From: Dicyema japonicum
Lineage: Eukaryota; Dicyemida; Rhombozoa; Dicyemidae
DNA length: 64,000 nt
Direction of reading: 5' to 3'
Assembly (NCBI GenBank): GCA_011109175.1
Contig: RDEW01000008.1
Coordinates: forward strand, 170,393-234,392
Shown: positions 45,830 through 58,229 of the stretch, piece after piece
How the letters are laid out: each line of letters begins with the position of its first letter
Position numbering within the stretch: position 1 is the stretch's first letter
Notes under the pieces: generated by a model
The model's input: the letters and a program-made list of their open reading frames with translations, nothing else
What the model was told of the DNA's origin: nothing
Database searches by the model: none
Program-made: the position numbers and the translations under genes

Positions 45830-46132
45830 ATTTGTCTTTCCTCAGCTCTACGGAGCAAATATTTAATGTCAAATTCGACGATGCTACATGGAAGCAAGCT
45901 ACACTCTCAGTTAGATTTGGGAACCTTGGAATCCGTCGTACTTTGGACGTCTCACTTCCTGCACATCTGTCTTCACTCACGGCCTGTAAACCTTTGGTCA
46001 GGAGGATTCTACACTCCCTACCCGATTTCTCAATTGACCTAGACATAATTTACGCACGGAAAGCCTGGAATGCCACCAACCTCTTACTGCCACTTTTACA
46101 AGACTTTCAGCCAAACCTGGACAATTTATTAT
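45830..46132 (+). pseudogene. Group C LINE fragment (within duplication)
   Basis: Same as 20327-20629, with 'ATLSVRFGNLGIRRTL'. It breaks off at the N, so the C-terminal remainder of copy 1 is missing here. Confidence 0.8.
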
Positions 46133-46133
46133 N
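46133..46133. other. Unresolved base N
   Basis: A single N essentially at the end of duplication copy 2. Sequence on its right is unrelated to copy 1 after three bases. It may mark an assembly join. Confidence 0.9.
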
Positions 46134-46446
46134 TTGTAGATCCCATCACAACCAGGGGCCTTACAATTCGGCAAATATGAATCTTTGTTCAAATACATTT
46201 TTCGAGAATTTCAACACCAGTCATCCTTTTTCCAATATTAAAACTTTCCGAATTTAGACTCCTTTTTTCCATAATTCTTCGCAAAAATCTGCGCATTTTT
46301 CATTATCAATTGAGATATTAATATTATTTTGTCCTGAATTCAAGTTGTTGTAGAAGGACCTTTCTATTCAATTCGACCATTTGTTTGTCCATACGAAAAT
46401 TCATTTTCGATTCAAATATCGATATTTTTTCTCCAAGACTTTAATC

Positions 46447-47282
46447 TTATCTTGGATAAAAGACGTAATTCTGGTCCTTTTTCCGGATTGTTTTTTCCTG
46501 TAACCAACTATCGTCAGTAGAAAGAGTCTTCGTAAAAATCTTTTCAATAAAAACAGAATGTGATCTCCATTGTTCAATTTTCTTAGTCATATCCTCTATC
46601 CATTTTAAGAGCTCAAATTTCTTTGTAGTAAGAGATTGATAGGCAGTTTGCCCAGCATGAATAATAGAGGAAATTTGATCAATCGACGTTGGGTGATAGA
46701 CTTTAATCCAAGCATTAATAGCATGGTTCAGGCATTCGAGAATATCCACCTTTACATAAGGAATTTTCTTCGTACGGGGTCTTGAAGAATGGTCAATTGA
46801 ATGATTCGTCGGTAACTCATCAATAAAAGTAAGTTCACAACAAGTATAAAACCTGTCCTCAATAAACGTCGAAGACATATCAGGCTTAGAATCTGAGGTC
46901 ACCTTCGTATCATGTACATTGCTTGGTAATTGTTGACGTTTTTTGGGGTATATCAGTCTTCTGAACTCAGACATTGTTATTTCCTCTCCAAACGTAGACT
47001 TGAACCATTCCAAGAAAATAGCCCACCCACTTCTGGGGACACGACCGAGTCTAGAGCGCGTGCTTTCAATAACCAAGGTAGGCAGTTTTTCTCGACAATC
47101 AGCTGTTGAGAAAGACATTATTGTTCGAAAAACCGGAAATTTCGTGTTGATTTGCTGAGGACGAATCCTAGCAGCATCCACGTCGAAAACATGTCGGACA
47201 AACTCGGTGGCCGTTCGATTTGGGTTTTCTTTTCTTAATTCGGCACAGAAGTCGGCATAATCCGATGAATTTAGATGGTTCT
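46447..47282 (-). pseudogene. Group F LINE, N-terminal region of ORF
   Basis: A minus frame open from about 47282 to 46447 (about 278 codons; first Met at 47181). It reads 'SSDYADFCAELRKENPNRT', 'FRTIMSFSTADCREKLPTLV', 'YVKVDILECLNHAINAW' and 'ELLKWIEDMTKKIEQWRSH'. The helical W..D/R......W..R pattern resembles the region ahead of the RT in R4/Dong-type LINEs. RT itself is absent: the frame ends in 'KKDQNYVFYPR'. Pieces of its 5' part recur at 19430-19545 and 44955-45055. Alternative: an unknown host gene. Confidence 0.45.
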
Positions 47283-47450
47283 AATCAACAACAACCATTT
47301 ACCAGCAACGTGTTCTATATTGTTATAAAAATTAATATTAATATTTTTATATATGTATATTAAAAATTATTTAAAATAATTAAATTACACGTTTCACAAT
47401 AATTAGCGTGGTACAAAATAGAAAAAACGCCTATCAATTTTCAAAAGAAC

Positions 47451-48881
47451 ATGGACAACACACAGCGTAATTTATCTCTTTATTTCAATGTTTCTCTTGG
47501 CTGCATAAACAAAATTTTGAAAATTTCTGAAGGGATACTTAGTATTCTAGATGATCAAAAAAGAAGAAAATGTACTTGCCCAAGTCTCAACCATTCAACG
47601 GAGATTGACAAAAAACTCGAAGAGAAGCTAGATGAAAATTTGCTAGTAATGTCGATAAGAGATGCAGCAGAAAAAAATGAATGGAAAACTACCTGAAAAG
47701 AGATGCCATCGTTGATTCGTATGTTGCAGCACAGAATAAACGATAAGAGGGGTCAGAGAGCGCAGAGAAGAGTCCAAGCGTTTGCAGGACTTGCGGCATG
47801 AGGCCAAATAACTACCTCTTTAATTTTTCCTTGCTAATAAAGTTGTCAAAGTAAAATTAAGGGAGATATATTTGAATGGTTAGTTTAAAAGCGATCATTT
47901 GGATATACAATAACGAATATCTTTTAAAGTCCATGTCTCTAAAAATGGCGAAAGTTTGTAATATTCAAGTATTTCAAGCATCAAATGGATGGCTTGAAAA
48001 ATTTAAAAATGAATATTGCTTCCCGTGCTTTATGTAGGGAAAATGGATTTGTTGAAACCTCAGTGATTGAGAACTTTACAGTAAGTTTAAATACATAATT
48101 GTAACAATATTCTTCAAAAAATAACACTCACACGATTTAGAGTTTACCAATATCGAACTTTTTTTTATCCAACAGTTAAAACATCAAAATTACAACCCCT
48201 TGATCAAGGAATAATAAAATCAATCAAAGTCAAGTATATAGAAACTCGTATGTGCACACTTGATTGCATTTTATACTAATGATGCCAATGTAGATCACGA
48301 AAAAGTTACGGAAAAGTTGAAGAAATTTACTCTATTGAATTGCCTGATAATCATAAATCAAGCTTGGCTTGAAATATCAGAATTGACAATTACAAATTGT
48401 TTCAAAAAAGCTTTTGAAAATGCATTAATACAGAACCTGACAGAAATAGAAGAAAAAGATGATGAAAATTTTATGATTCATGAAAATAATCAAATTGATG
48501 ATGAAAACTTAATACATAACTTTTCGAGAAAACTAAAACAGTATGACGAAGTTGAAGTGGAAGAGATAGATGAAAAAATTTATGTTCCGACAGTATATGA
48601 AGTTAATGAATATACCAAGGCCCTCGAATTATGGTTTTTTAGAATAATTATGAAAGAAGAGAAAAAGTTTACCAAATACAAAAAATTTTAAGAAATTATC
48701 ATACTAATCATTCACAAAAAATATCCGATTACATAAAAAAGCATTTAATTTATCTTTGTAATTACTCTATTATTGTTGATTGTTATTTTGATTCTTTGTT
48801 CTATTTTTTGTTCACAATTGAAGATTAGTGAGCATCGTGTTTTTATGTGGACATTTTGTTCACTATAGAGAGGGTTGACTG
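47451..48881 (+). pseudogene. pogo/Tigger transposon remnant
   Basis: The N-terminal helix-turn-helix 'NLSLYFNVSLGCINKILK' (47451-47696) is followed by 'MSIRDAAEKNEW', a CENP-B-like 'GWLEKFKNEYCF' near 47980, the DDE end block 'TSKLQPLDQGIIKSIKVKY' near 48190-48240 and an acidic C-terminus (48260-48691). The right end may be 48881 ('gagagggttgactg' before TA). The matching left terminal repeat is not found; LINE sequence sits there. Stops between blocks mean it is inactive. Confidence 0.75.
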
Positions 48882-48889
48882 TATTTAAA

Positions 48890-51339
48890 AAAGATGTGTC
48901 TCAAAATAAAAATTATAATTGGAATGCGATAAATTTTAATGCAAGCAGAAACTATTAACCTAAGAATCTATGAAATAACATTATACAGTAATCCTTAACT
49001 TCACAAATAAATCTTTCTCTCATATGCAATCTAAATCATTCCAAGCGACTGAGCCAAAGTACCGTACGGTTTGTTGAATGCGTGTGAAATAGCACCAAAG
49101 AAATGGTTCCTCGCGGAAGGGTCGATATCTGTTGACTAAATTTGTAAGAGATCTGATTAAGATTCGCCGCCTCAGCAGGGAATCTGAGATGAGATCTTTT
49201 ACATGCCCAGGCCGTAAACCATCAAGTTTACAACTACTGGAGCCGCAGAAAAATCGAACTCCATTATCAATTGACTACTTTGAAATGACGAGGACAGGAA
49301 GACTGCTAGTTTCTTAGTAATCGTGTCCTAGGTTGAAGCCGAATAGGGGGTAATAGTGTTATCTGATTCAAGCACCCACATATTTGGATATCATTTGTAC
49401 AGCGGAATTCTTCATAAAAGAAGGAATTGGTTAACAATGAGGCCATTATTGAATGATTCATGCCTTTTGTGAGCGTTAAATGTGAGCAGTAAATATCAGA
49501 TATTCCTAAACGCCTTACTTTTTTAAAGATCAATAAAAAATCATATTCCTTTAATGGGATCCTGTCTGTGCCTTCGTTCACTTGTTTGTTCGCCTGAGTT
49601 ATAAAGCATATAAACTCTAATACATTTGTAACACATGTGAGTTGACGGGGCTTCATTCTCTCCATGGATTGTGAAGAGATGGAGTGCTGCCAGTGCTTCA
49701 TCGATTGCAAATAATCATCAATCCATCCGTTATTACTAATCCATTAGAGTCATAGACCTCATAGAATTCGCAGGGAATGTTGACTCCAAGGTAAGGACTC
49801 TCAACACACTCCCCGTCTTATTAAAATCAGTTTTACTGATTTAATACACTCGGTCGTCATCTTCGGACTTTGTTATTTTGGAGATCTAAAAAGCCATCAA
49901 ATCAGTGTGGTTTTTTGCACCTCTTAAAGAACTCGTGAAAACAATCATTTTGCGAAAAAATTTTGTGAACACAATCTCTTTTCGGAAGTCCTAAAGAATG
50001 ATACCCGATCGGGTTTCTCAATAGACGATCTCGGAAACACTTCCACGAAACCGTTAAGAATCATGGAATGAGAATTCGGTCATTATTGAAGCTTGGATCA
50101 CCTAATAGCAAAAAATCAAAATGATTATTATTATTACCTAATTCTTTTAATACAATAGTACATTATTCGGCGTGTGGTTGCCACCTTGTTTGGTCGTTTT
50201 TTTAAATTAATTTTATCTTTATGTGATATATTATTACATATTTGTTTCGATATTATGTCACCTTCTGTACGTGGTACTCTACAAGAACCAATCAAAATAA
50301 AAATTAGTTCTCTGGATAATTCAGATTTTTCAGAGTTGAATGGTTAAAAAAACGTCAACATGAATAGAGTGTCATTTTAATGATATTTTTATTATTCTTA
50401 ATTAACAAAAAACTTTATTAATATTAAAAAAAAAACTTATTTTATTTTTGCACATGGTTTTAAGCTTCAAGTTGAACATGGATGAGTTGCGTCAGATAAT
50501 CGAATTTCTAGGAAATGGATATCTTGATTCGTCGCTTTCAAGAAAAAGAATATTTTTGGAACACCAAGAGCACCGTGGGTTCAAGGCCAGTTTGAGAGGT
50601 ATCATCTATAAAATAATTTATAGGTTAAATCAATATCTTAAAAATGGATATCATCCGTTTCTTCTACTGAATTAAAAAATGCGAAAGAAAAGAAGATGAT
50701 GAAGAATCGCTGAACGTAGGAAACAGAGTCCAACGAAAAATGGGTCATTATATGAGCACTTGGAGACTACAGTTTTTCTAGTAGTGGAAATACAAGCAAC
50801 TATGCTCAACATATATGGTGGCAACTCTGATAGTCCACCATAGGCGAGTTAAAAATTATTTTGATTGACTTTCCATTCATGAAATATTTTATCTTTTTTG
50901 GTTTAACGTGGAGATTAGATTTAGTTGTTATTAGGAATGAGATTAGGTATTGATTATGATTGATTTTTAAATAGTGATTAGGAATAAGATTAGCTTTATA
51001 TTATGTCGAGCGCACTGTGAGCAACCGTGCACAACGCGCAACAAATCATGTGTCAATCAAAATCACGATTAATTTCTGAGATAAGATACTCTAGAGATAA
51101 TTTGTTGCATCAAAAATTATTTATATTTTTTTCACCATTGGAATAATTTTTCACCAGTTGATAAACAAACCTAAATTTTTTTTACATTCTAACCTCTTGA
51201 TAATAAAATTAAACTTCTACATTCTCACTATATGGACTCTCAAATTTATTCAGCCTTAGAGAAGAATTAGTCCCATAATCTTGTAAAACTCGAATCTACG
51301 TTTCATTATTTAATAAAAAATGATCCCCTATAAAAAACG
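48890..51339. other. Intergenic, with one possible gene fragment
   Basis: Mostly unrecognised AT-rich sequence. The minus strand 49055-49720 has protein-like stretches in changing frames ('MEFDFSAAPVVVNLMVYGLG', 'FPAEAANLNQISYKFSQQ', 'GTISLVLFHTHSTNRT'). A 19-nt GT-AG segment would join two of them, but I could not assemble a full gene. Confidence 0.35.
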
Positions 51340-51670
51340 TGTATTTACCATGATGAACATTCATCTTCGATGTACTCAAACGGGTAGAGACAGAAATTTC
51401 GCTAAAAGGAAGAATCGGAAACACAGATTGGCGTTCTTGGAGCATGTTGTCTGCTCTGATTCCATGAAGAGAACCATTATGCTGAGCAATATTACTGGGA
51501 AGAAAAGACCTGGCCCACCGAGGACTCGGTGGCTATCCACGGTGGAAGACCACGGGAATGCCTATATCAAGGCTATTCCAAATTGCAACGGATCGGGGAG
51601 AGTGGAGGACACTCGTTCATGAGATCTCTAAAGGTCGGACACGAATTAATTGGACAGCATAACATAACAA
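51340..51670 (+). pseudogene. Group D LINE, 3' fragment
   Basis: 'KHRLAFLEHVVCSDSMKRTI' and 'GKKRPGPPRTRWLSTVED' match the copy at 53345-53792. It ends in 'ggacagcataacataaca', the same ACATA-repeat tail. 5'-truncated and frameshifted. Confidence 0.75.
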
Positions 51671-52239
51671 AATGGAACCCTTTGGGAAACTCAGATTCAA
51701 CTCAGATAACAGGACTGGTTTCGAGGAAATTATAGAAGCGTATTCTCCAAGAATTCTGTGAGCATTGAAATACCGGAAGTTGAAAAAGTCGAGTCCATCG
51801 GAGGTAGGGACGTTGAGTTCAAAATAAGAAGGCTTGTTGGATGGTTAGCATTCTTATGTGAATCGATCCTTATTGAAGAATCAAATAGGTTTACAACGAG
51901 ACGGTAATTGATGCATCCTCGATTTTCATTTAGATTTATTATAAAGCCAAAGAATTGGGTGTAAAGATACGTGTATTGTCAGCTTTTTAAAACTGTCGTA
52001 GATTCATGCTGCATCAGAGAGTGACATTTATTGAAATAAGAAACCTACCTTCTCAAAAATCAATTTTTTGGAATTCTTTACCTTTTCAAATCTGTGTCTA
52101 TTAGATACGATTTGATACGTTGAGAGATTGTAGTATTATTCGATCTCCTTCTGGTTCTCTCTAATGGATAGTAAAGAATAGAAGATATTGTCCCCTTTCA
52201 TTCCCTTCAACAGAAATCGTTGTTTTTCCTTTTAGAAGC

Positions 52240-52610
52240 CACAACAACCAATCAGTCTCCAAATTCCGAATTCTTCAAATCTTCCACTTCAAATTCAAGA
52301 CTACTCCCCAATGGGTTCCTGCAAGGCTCCCCTCTGTATCCTTTTTTATTTAACTTATTTCTACACGATTTACCTACTATCAATGATCAGGACACTATGT
52401 TTTTATTTTATGCGGACGACCAGATTATCACTGCAAGGGGCAAATCTCCCTCCAGGGCTGTGGCGGTGGTTCAGTCACACCTCAACCATGTGTGTGAGGC
52501 TCCGAGATCTTCCTTCTCGAATTTAGAAAGGAGGGGACAAAGGAATTTTTATGAACATATGGATGCTACTTCTCTTATGTTCTTGGAAACCATTGCTTAG
52601 TTAAATCCGA
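52240..52610 (+). pseudogene. Group A LINE RT fragment, possibly fused to group C
   Basis: 'SRLLPNGFLQGSPLYPFLFNL' and 'FLFYADDQIITARG' are group A RT blocks. From about 52490 the frame continues 'GQRNFYEHMDATSLMFLETI', which instead resembles 'GQRDLYESVCEDKYERLLKI' of group C (about 25080-25120). It is either a chimeric insertion junction or a coincidence of a short block. Confidence 0.6.
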
Positions 52611-52689
52611 CTAGATCTTCCGAAATTGTGTTGAACAATCTGCCTTTATGAATTTGTAAAGGAATTACCACGAGCTTAAGCCGTTTCTA

Positions 52690-53030
52690 CAAAGCAGATG
52701 GAAACTCCCTCTTGTAAAGGTTCTAGTTGGATCAAAAGCGGAGGCTACTTCGCTCGTCCGACATGGTTTCAACATTCTCACGTACCAATAACAAGCGAAT
52801 AGTACAGAAGAGGCCCACTGAGGTGTTTCAACTGCAAACGCTATGGACACAAATCTTCCTTTATAAAGAGATGTCACAGTTGCGCAGGGGAACACGACCT
52901 GACTGCGTGTGAAGAGACTCCGAAAACACAATGAATTGCATAAACTGTGAATCGTCCTCAAATTGTGCCAGATATGGTGGATGTCTAGCGACCAAAAAGT
53001 CTGATAACAAGAGATTAACGTAAAACTATG
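52690..53030 (+). pseudogene. LINE ORF1 (Gag-like) zinc-knuckle region
   Basis: Frames not opened by ATG encode 'RCFNCKRYGHKSSFIKRC', then 'HSCAGEHDLTACEETPKTQ', and after a one-base frame change 'NCINCESSSNCARYGGC'. The arrangement C-X2-C-X4-H-Xn-C repeated with C..C..G.H...C is that of the Jockey/CR1-type ORF1 nucleic-acid-binding knuckles. It is the only ORF1 trace in the window and may belong to group A. Confidence 0.7.
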
Positions 53031-53344
53031 GACAGGTGATAATAGGCGATAATGGGAGAAAATAAACGGCAAAGACAGTTACGTCAAAGACGGTACCAAA
53101 AAAATATTTGAAAATCGAATGAAATCCCACCCAATCTATCAGAGAAGGTTTATACCGAAATATCAAAGATTATGTCACAGTTTAACTATCTTGCGCGATT
53201 ACACAGATGAATTTAATGGGATAGTAATCTTGGTTTTGAAGAAGTAAGGTCACCAAAATGTTGAAACAAGGACTAAAAATGGTGCTAGTGAATGCCCGAT
53301 TCCTAAGGAAAAGGCATAATGAACTAGTACTACTTTCTAGGGCC

Positions 53345-53792
53345 TCCAATCGTGTTCCCGGTTTTTTTATACGGCGCAGAATCATGGACATTGAAAAAGG
53401 CGGATAGGCGAAGAATTAATGCTTTTGAGCTGTGGTGCTGGAGGAGGTTACTAAGAATCCCTTGGACCTCCAAAGTAACAACCATCAATGTACTCAAACG
53501 GGTAGAGACTGACATTTCGCTAGAGGGAAGAATCGTAAAACACAGATTGGCGTTCTTTGGGCATGTTGTCCGCTCTGATTCACTGGAAAGAACCATTATG
53601 CTGAGCAATATTACTGGGAAGAGAAGACCTGGCCGACCAAGGACTCGGTGGCTATCCACGGTGGAAGACGTCACGGGAATGCCTATATCAAGGCTACTCC
53701 AAATTGCAACGGATCGGGGAGAGTGGAGGAAACTCGTTCATGAGATCTCCAAGGGTCGGACACGACTAAATTGGACAACATAACATAACATT
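53345..53792 (+). pseudogene. Group D LINE, C-terminal end and tail
   Basis: A 143-codon frame (53352-53780): 'VFLYGAESWTLKKADRRRIN', 'WRRLLRIPWTSKVT', 'KHRLAFFGHVVRSDSLERTI', 'RRPGRPRTRWLSTVED' and 'KGRTRLNWTT'. This is the standard region after the RT of an APE-type LINE. Tail 'acaacataacataaca'. It is truncated upstream, and its 3' end abuts the right arm of the inverted repeat at about 53792, so the insertion may define that arm edge. Confidence 0.8.
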
Positions 53793-54723
53793 TGGCAAAA
53801 TTTTCGTTAAATTTGGATTAACGAAATTTTTTATAAATTACTAAAAATCCAAAGAAAATCAATTTTTCACGAAATATTAATAACGAAAACGATTTTTTGA
53901 ATTTTGACTAATGTGTGCACGTAAAAATAATGAAAAAACAATCGAAAACATATAGTTTTCAAAAAAAGCTCAAAGTTTTCAATATAAAAAAATAAAAACA
54001 TTACACAAACTCAATTAAGTAAAATATTCAACATGTCAATAGGAACAATAAACAAAATCCTAAGAATTAATGAATCCGATTTTAAAAATAAGAATTCTAA
54101 CAAAATTTCATCGAAGTTTTCTTAATTCATATGCCGCTATTTGAATGGATTCAGAATAAAAGCGACGGAATTCAAGAACCGTGAAATAAACAAAACTTGT
54201 CAAGAAATAACATGGAAAATTACGGAAGAGCAAAAAATCCTCATAATTTTTTTTCAATCATGATAATTTTTTAAAAAATTACAATAAAATTTCAAAATAG
54301 TGATAGAAAAAATTGGGCAATAAGTTTAAAAAAATCAAATAGTGGGGAATAATCCATATTTATAGGTTATCAAAATATATATCTTAGACATTTTAATAAC
54401 TGTCTTCACACTGCTGATTATCCATTAATATAATATAAAAAAATTATATTATAATACAACAGGAAAAAGAAATAAAATGTAGAAAAAGCAAGGAGACAAC
54501 AACAACGTCTCAAAATTATTATTATTATTATTACCCCCAGGATCACTGGGTCAAAGAGAAAGAAATAAAAGTACTCATCTAACTAAGTGATCCCAGACCG
54601 ACAAAGGTGATGACGAGTCCGGGGGGGTCGAGAATCCTGAACAACTCTTTTCATTTGAACAGCTCTTCTCACGTCTCAAAATACACGCCAAATAATGCAA
54701 TAATTTATCGATAGGTTCGTCAT

Positions 54724-57700
54724 TTATTATTTTATTTAAAGCACTCCCGAGAAGTCATAAAATTAATCAAGCCTCCCTTGTGCCGTATTTCTAGCCATCC
54801 TCTCTATCAGCCTTTTCCAGGACCCTCTACTTCGTGCCAGTTCCCTTAAGGTATCTAGGTCGTCTGCGGAAGTGAGCTTCAGTCCCACAGCCGACAGGTC
54901 TCCATTCAAAATAGTTGGGAGTGTGACTCTTGGTCTTCCACGGAAACCGGCTCCCGTATGCATTAAGTAGTTTTCCATGGCAATATTCGCGGGTACTTGA
55001 GCATTTAGACGTAAGATATGTCCAAAGAGACTCCATCTTGATCTGAAGATCTCCTCGGATAGTATACCAGATTTGCACTTCGAGTAGAGGTCATTGTTTG
55101 AGATCTTCTTAGGCCACTTGATCTTGATTACTGATTTCAATTGTGTCCTGTGGAAAGCGTCAAGACGGTCCATCTCTTGTTTAGAGATTCCCCAAGTGCC
55201 TGAATTGTAGGTCAGGACGGGGATGACAAAAGCCTTATATATTCTGAGTTTGGTGTTTAATCCCATCCTCTTCTTATGACCCCACATATTCGATACTTTC
55301 TTTAGTGCACACATTGCGAGGATTTTCCTCCGAGAAACATCTTCTGAGTCCCCGAGAAGCGAACCCACCTTCTTTTGCTTTCTCCAAGACTCGTCCGATC
55401 TTCGATCATTGCGTGTAAGTGTTGTGAACTCTGTTTTATCGGTGTTAACGGTTAAGAACCATTTCGAGAATACGTGTGGAAGAACGTTAAGCATGTGTTG
55501 AAGTACTTGAATATCCTCAGAAACAAAGTCCAGGTCGTCCGCGTAGATTATCTCGTTATAATTGTTGCCAACCAGGGGTCTGAACTCTCTTAGTGCGGCC
55601 TCAAGGTAGACAATAAAGAGGACCGGGGATAGTGAGTCCCCCTGTGGAACTCCACGTGAGGTCGAAAAAAAGTTAGAGGTAGAGTCACCAATTTTGACGG
55701 CAAGTTGAGTGTTCCGCATGAGTAAGTGTATTATTTTGACATCGTCAGGCAGTAGAAAACTCTCCAACACTTCCATAAGTTTTCCACGGTCCACCGAGTC
55801 GAACGCACGGGACATGTCGATACCAAGTATCTCAATAGATTTTTTGTATTTTTGGCACAGGGCACAATACCACCTGTGCCCCCATACCACGTCAGCCGTG
55901 GACCTGCCCGTCCGGAATCCACTTTGGCCGTCCGAAAGAAATATGTTCACCCTCTCCTTTATTCGGTTTAAAGCAATGAGGGATAATGTTTTTCGTATGG
56001 AGGTTAGGAGTATAATAGGTCTGAAGTTGTGAGGGGGCCTTTACTTTTTCCCGGTTTTTGTAGTGGAATTAGCCACCCTTTTCCCAGTTCCAGTTCATCT
56101 GCACCCTCGAGAGACCGGTTGAAAATGTTAGTAATCATTTCAATTAGCTCCTCCGGGCCGTATTGTAAAAGTTCTGCAGTAATGAAGTCTGGTCCGGCAG
56201 ATCTTCCGGTATTTAATTTTTTAATAGCTTGTTGAGTTTCGGATATGGTAATAGGGCTAGTTAGAGTGTACTTGTAAGACTTCCGAGATTTCATTGCTTG
56301 GTCAGCCGCGTCCTGTTTGTTGAACATAAGGTCAAAATGGGATGCCAGAACGTTTGCTTTGTTAATGGTCCCGATAACGTCGTGACCAAGGTTGTCATGG
56401 ACAGTTAACGAAATTGGACAGTTTTCTCTGCTAAGAAGCCGGATTGCTTTGAACATTCTTGGTCCGTTCTTGTACTTTAATATGTCTGAGATTTTCTCCT
56501 CAGCTTCATTTTTGGCAAGGAATCTTTGTATTTGTTTGATCTTCGTTAAGACTCTCCCTCTCTGGGTGCGCAGTACTTTGATATCTTCCGGAGCGTTTGT
56601 GTTTTCCATCCGGAGTCTGAGCTCTTTCTGTGTTACAGAGAGTTGTCCGATATCCGGATTACATTGTTTGTGACGAGATTTGGTGATGTGACCAAGCACA
56701 CTAAAGGCTGTGTTTTGGATAGCAACCACTATTTCATCCCATAAGCTGTTTGTCGGCTGATTTTGGTTAATACTGTTGATGCTATCTCTCAGAACTGCAC
56801 TATAACGACATTTGGTGGATTCTTCGTAGCGTAACCTCTCAGTGTCGAAACGTACTGAGGTAAGGCCTTTGTGTTTCCCGTGTATTCCATGGATTCTTTT
56901 AAGTACTAGCCGGGCGACCACAAGTTTATGATCGCTACTTGTTTCAAGTCCACCGTAAGATCTCGAGTCCTGTAGGAGGGCCTTCTGATGTTGCTTGCAG
57001 ATAATATAGTCGATCTGATTGTATATATTGACTGTGTTTCCAGATTTGCCTTTTCTGGTACCAACCCACGTGGTCCTGTGTCTTGCCGGGTGCTTGAAAC
57101 AAGTGTTGCATATGAGTAGGTTGAATGCCGTGCAAAATTGTATTAATGCCTCTCCGGGGATGTTACGGCGGTTTCTACCGTGGGATCCAATACACGTTTC
57201 ACCAGGTCTTGCTTTTCCGGCCCTGGCGTTCCAGTCCCCGGCGATAAAAAGAAAGTAAGAGGATGAAAGTGAGTTGTACACACTTGTGAGAGTAGAGTAA
57301 AACGTATCCAGTTCTTCGATATTCGTTGATACACGTGCTCCGGTTGGGGCATATACATTTATGATGGAGATCACTGAGTTGAGTTTGTTTCCGCATTTGA
57401 TTTGTAACACCGCGACACGGTCAGATACTGCCCATACTCTTGAGACACAGTGAAACAAGTGCCGATGAACAGCAAATCCGAGCCCATAGTGCCTGCAGTC
57501 TGGTGTGAGGGTCAAAAGGTAAAAATTCTGAAACAGTTCTGCAGATTGTTCGGTTATTTTCGTCTCTTGCAAACAACAGACAGAGATGTTGTATTTACTC
57601 AGATCACGCGTCAATTGTTGTTTCTTGTAGCACTGATTGAGGCCTCGGCAGTTGAGGGATCCAAGAGTGAGGGGAGAAACTGGTAAGCAATACGAAGAAG

Positions 57701-57740
57701 ACATAGTGCAAGTAGAGGGACGTCACCACCTCAACCAGTA
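54724..57740 (-). mobile_element. Full-length RTE-like LINE (group B)
   Basis: Flanked by a perfect 13-bp target duplication 'ataggttcgtcat' (54711-54723 and 57741-57753). The other arm of the inverted repeat (about 3690-3725) shows the unoccupied site. The element is 3,017 bp with very short ends: a 36-nt 5' leader and a 39-nt 3' region ending in 'tttaaataaaataataa'. It is the youngest and best preserved LINE of the window. Confidence 0.93.
54763..57704 (-). pseudogene. RTE-like endonuclease/reverse transcriptase, one frameshift
   Basis: Two frames, 57704-56004 and 55950-54763, together about 980 residues, the usual RTE size. APE endonuclease first ('LTLGSLNCRGLNQC', 'CCLQETKITEQ', 'FIAGDWNARAGKARPG', 'TTWVGTRKGKSG', 'SDHKLVVARL'). 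Then RT ('RAFDSVDRGKL', 'RGVPQGDSLSPVLFIVYLEA', 'EIIYADDLDFVS') and a C-terminal domain ('RSRWSLFGHILRL', 'GRPRVTLPTILNGDL'). The break is one missing base in a C-run near 56034. All catalytic blocks (QET, SDH, YADD) are intact. It is either very recently inactivated or the break is a base-calling error in the homopolymer, in which case this is an active LINE. Confidence 0.9.
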
Positions 57741-57972
57741 ATAGGTTCGTCATAATTTAAAACAATTTTAAAACAAATAAAATAAATTAATTAATAATTA
57801 TATCTATAATTGAAGTGTGGTGTATCACTAGTAAAAGAGCGAAGAACATCGTGAAAAGTTGAGGTAGAGGAGATCTGTGCAGTATGTAAGATAAATTAAT
57901 CACTTATGCCTCTAGGTGCATTTGAACTAGAGAGAACAATCAGTTTGGGTATTATCGCACAATTGTTCAAGT

Positions 57973-58229
57973 TCAAAGACATTTCATTAATGTGTTTGAG
58001 ACGTTTCTGGATAATTCAAAGACGATTCTGGTTAATGAAATAACTTTAAACAAGTAGGCGATGTCTGGACAAATAATTTTTAATGTTTTTGAAATTACCA
58101 TCGCAATATCATTTTCAATTAATGATTTTTTGTGGTTCATACCCATTAAATCTGGTCGCATTAGTGCTAGTCAAGGTCTACTGAGGGCCGCACCTATGCT
58201 TGTCGAGAGCCGCGTGTTTGACACGCCTG
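57973..58229 (-). pseudogene. hAT-like fragment, right-arm copy
   Basis: Inverted copy of 3232-3480, with the 62-codon frame 58161-57976 and the terminal-repeat-like 'gtttgacacgcctg' at 58216-58229. Confidence 0.4.

Larger units (their letters stand above)
44283..46132 (+). repeat. Direct duplication, copy 2
   Basis: Near-identical to 18761-20629. It ends at the single N (46133); after three further matching bases the sequence diverges completely from copy 1. Confidence 0.9.

Noticed and set aside
56029-57686. Plus-strand frames over the group B LINE
   Set aside because: Shadows of the minus-strand endonuclease/RT.
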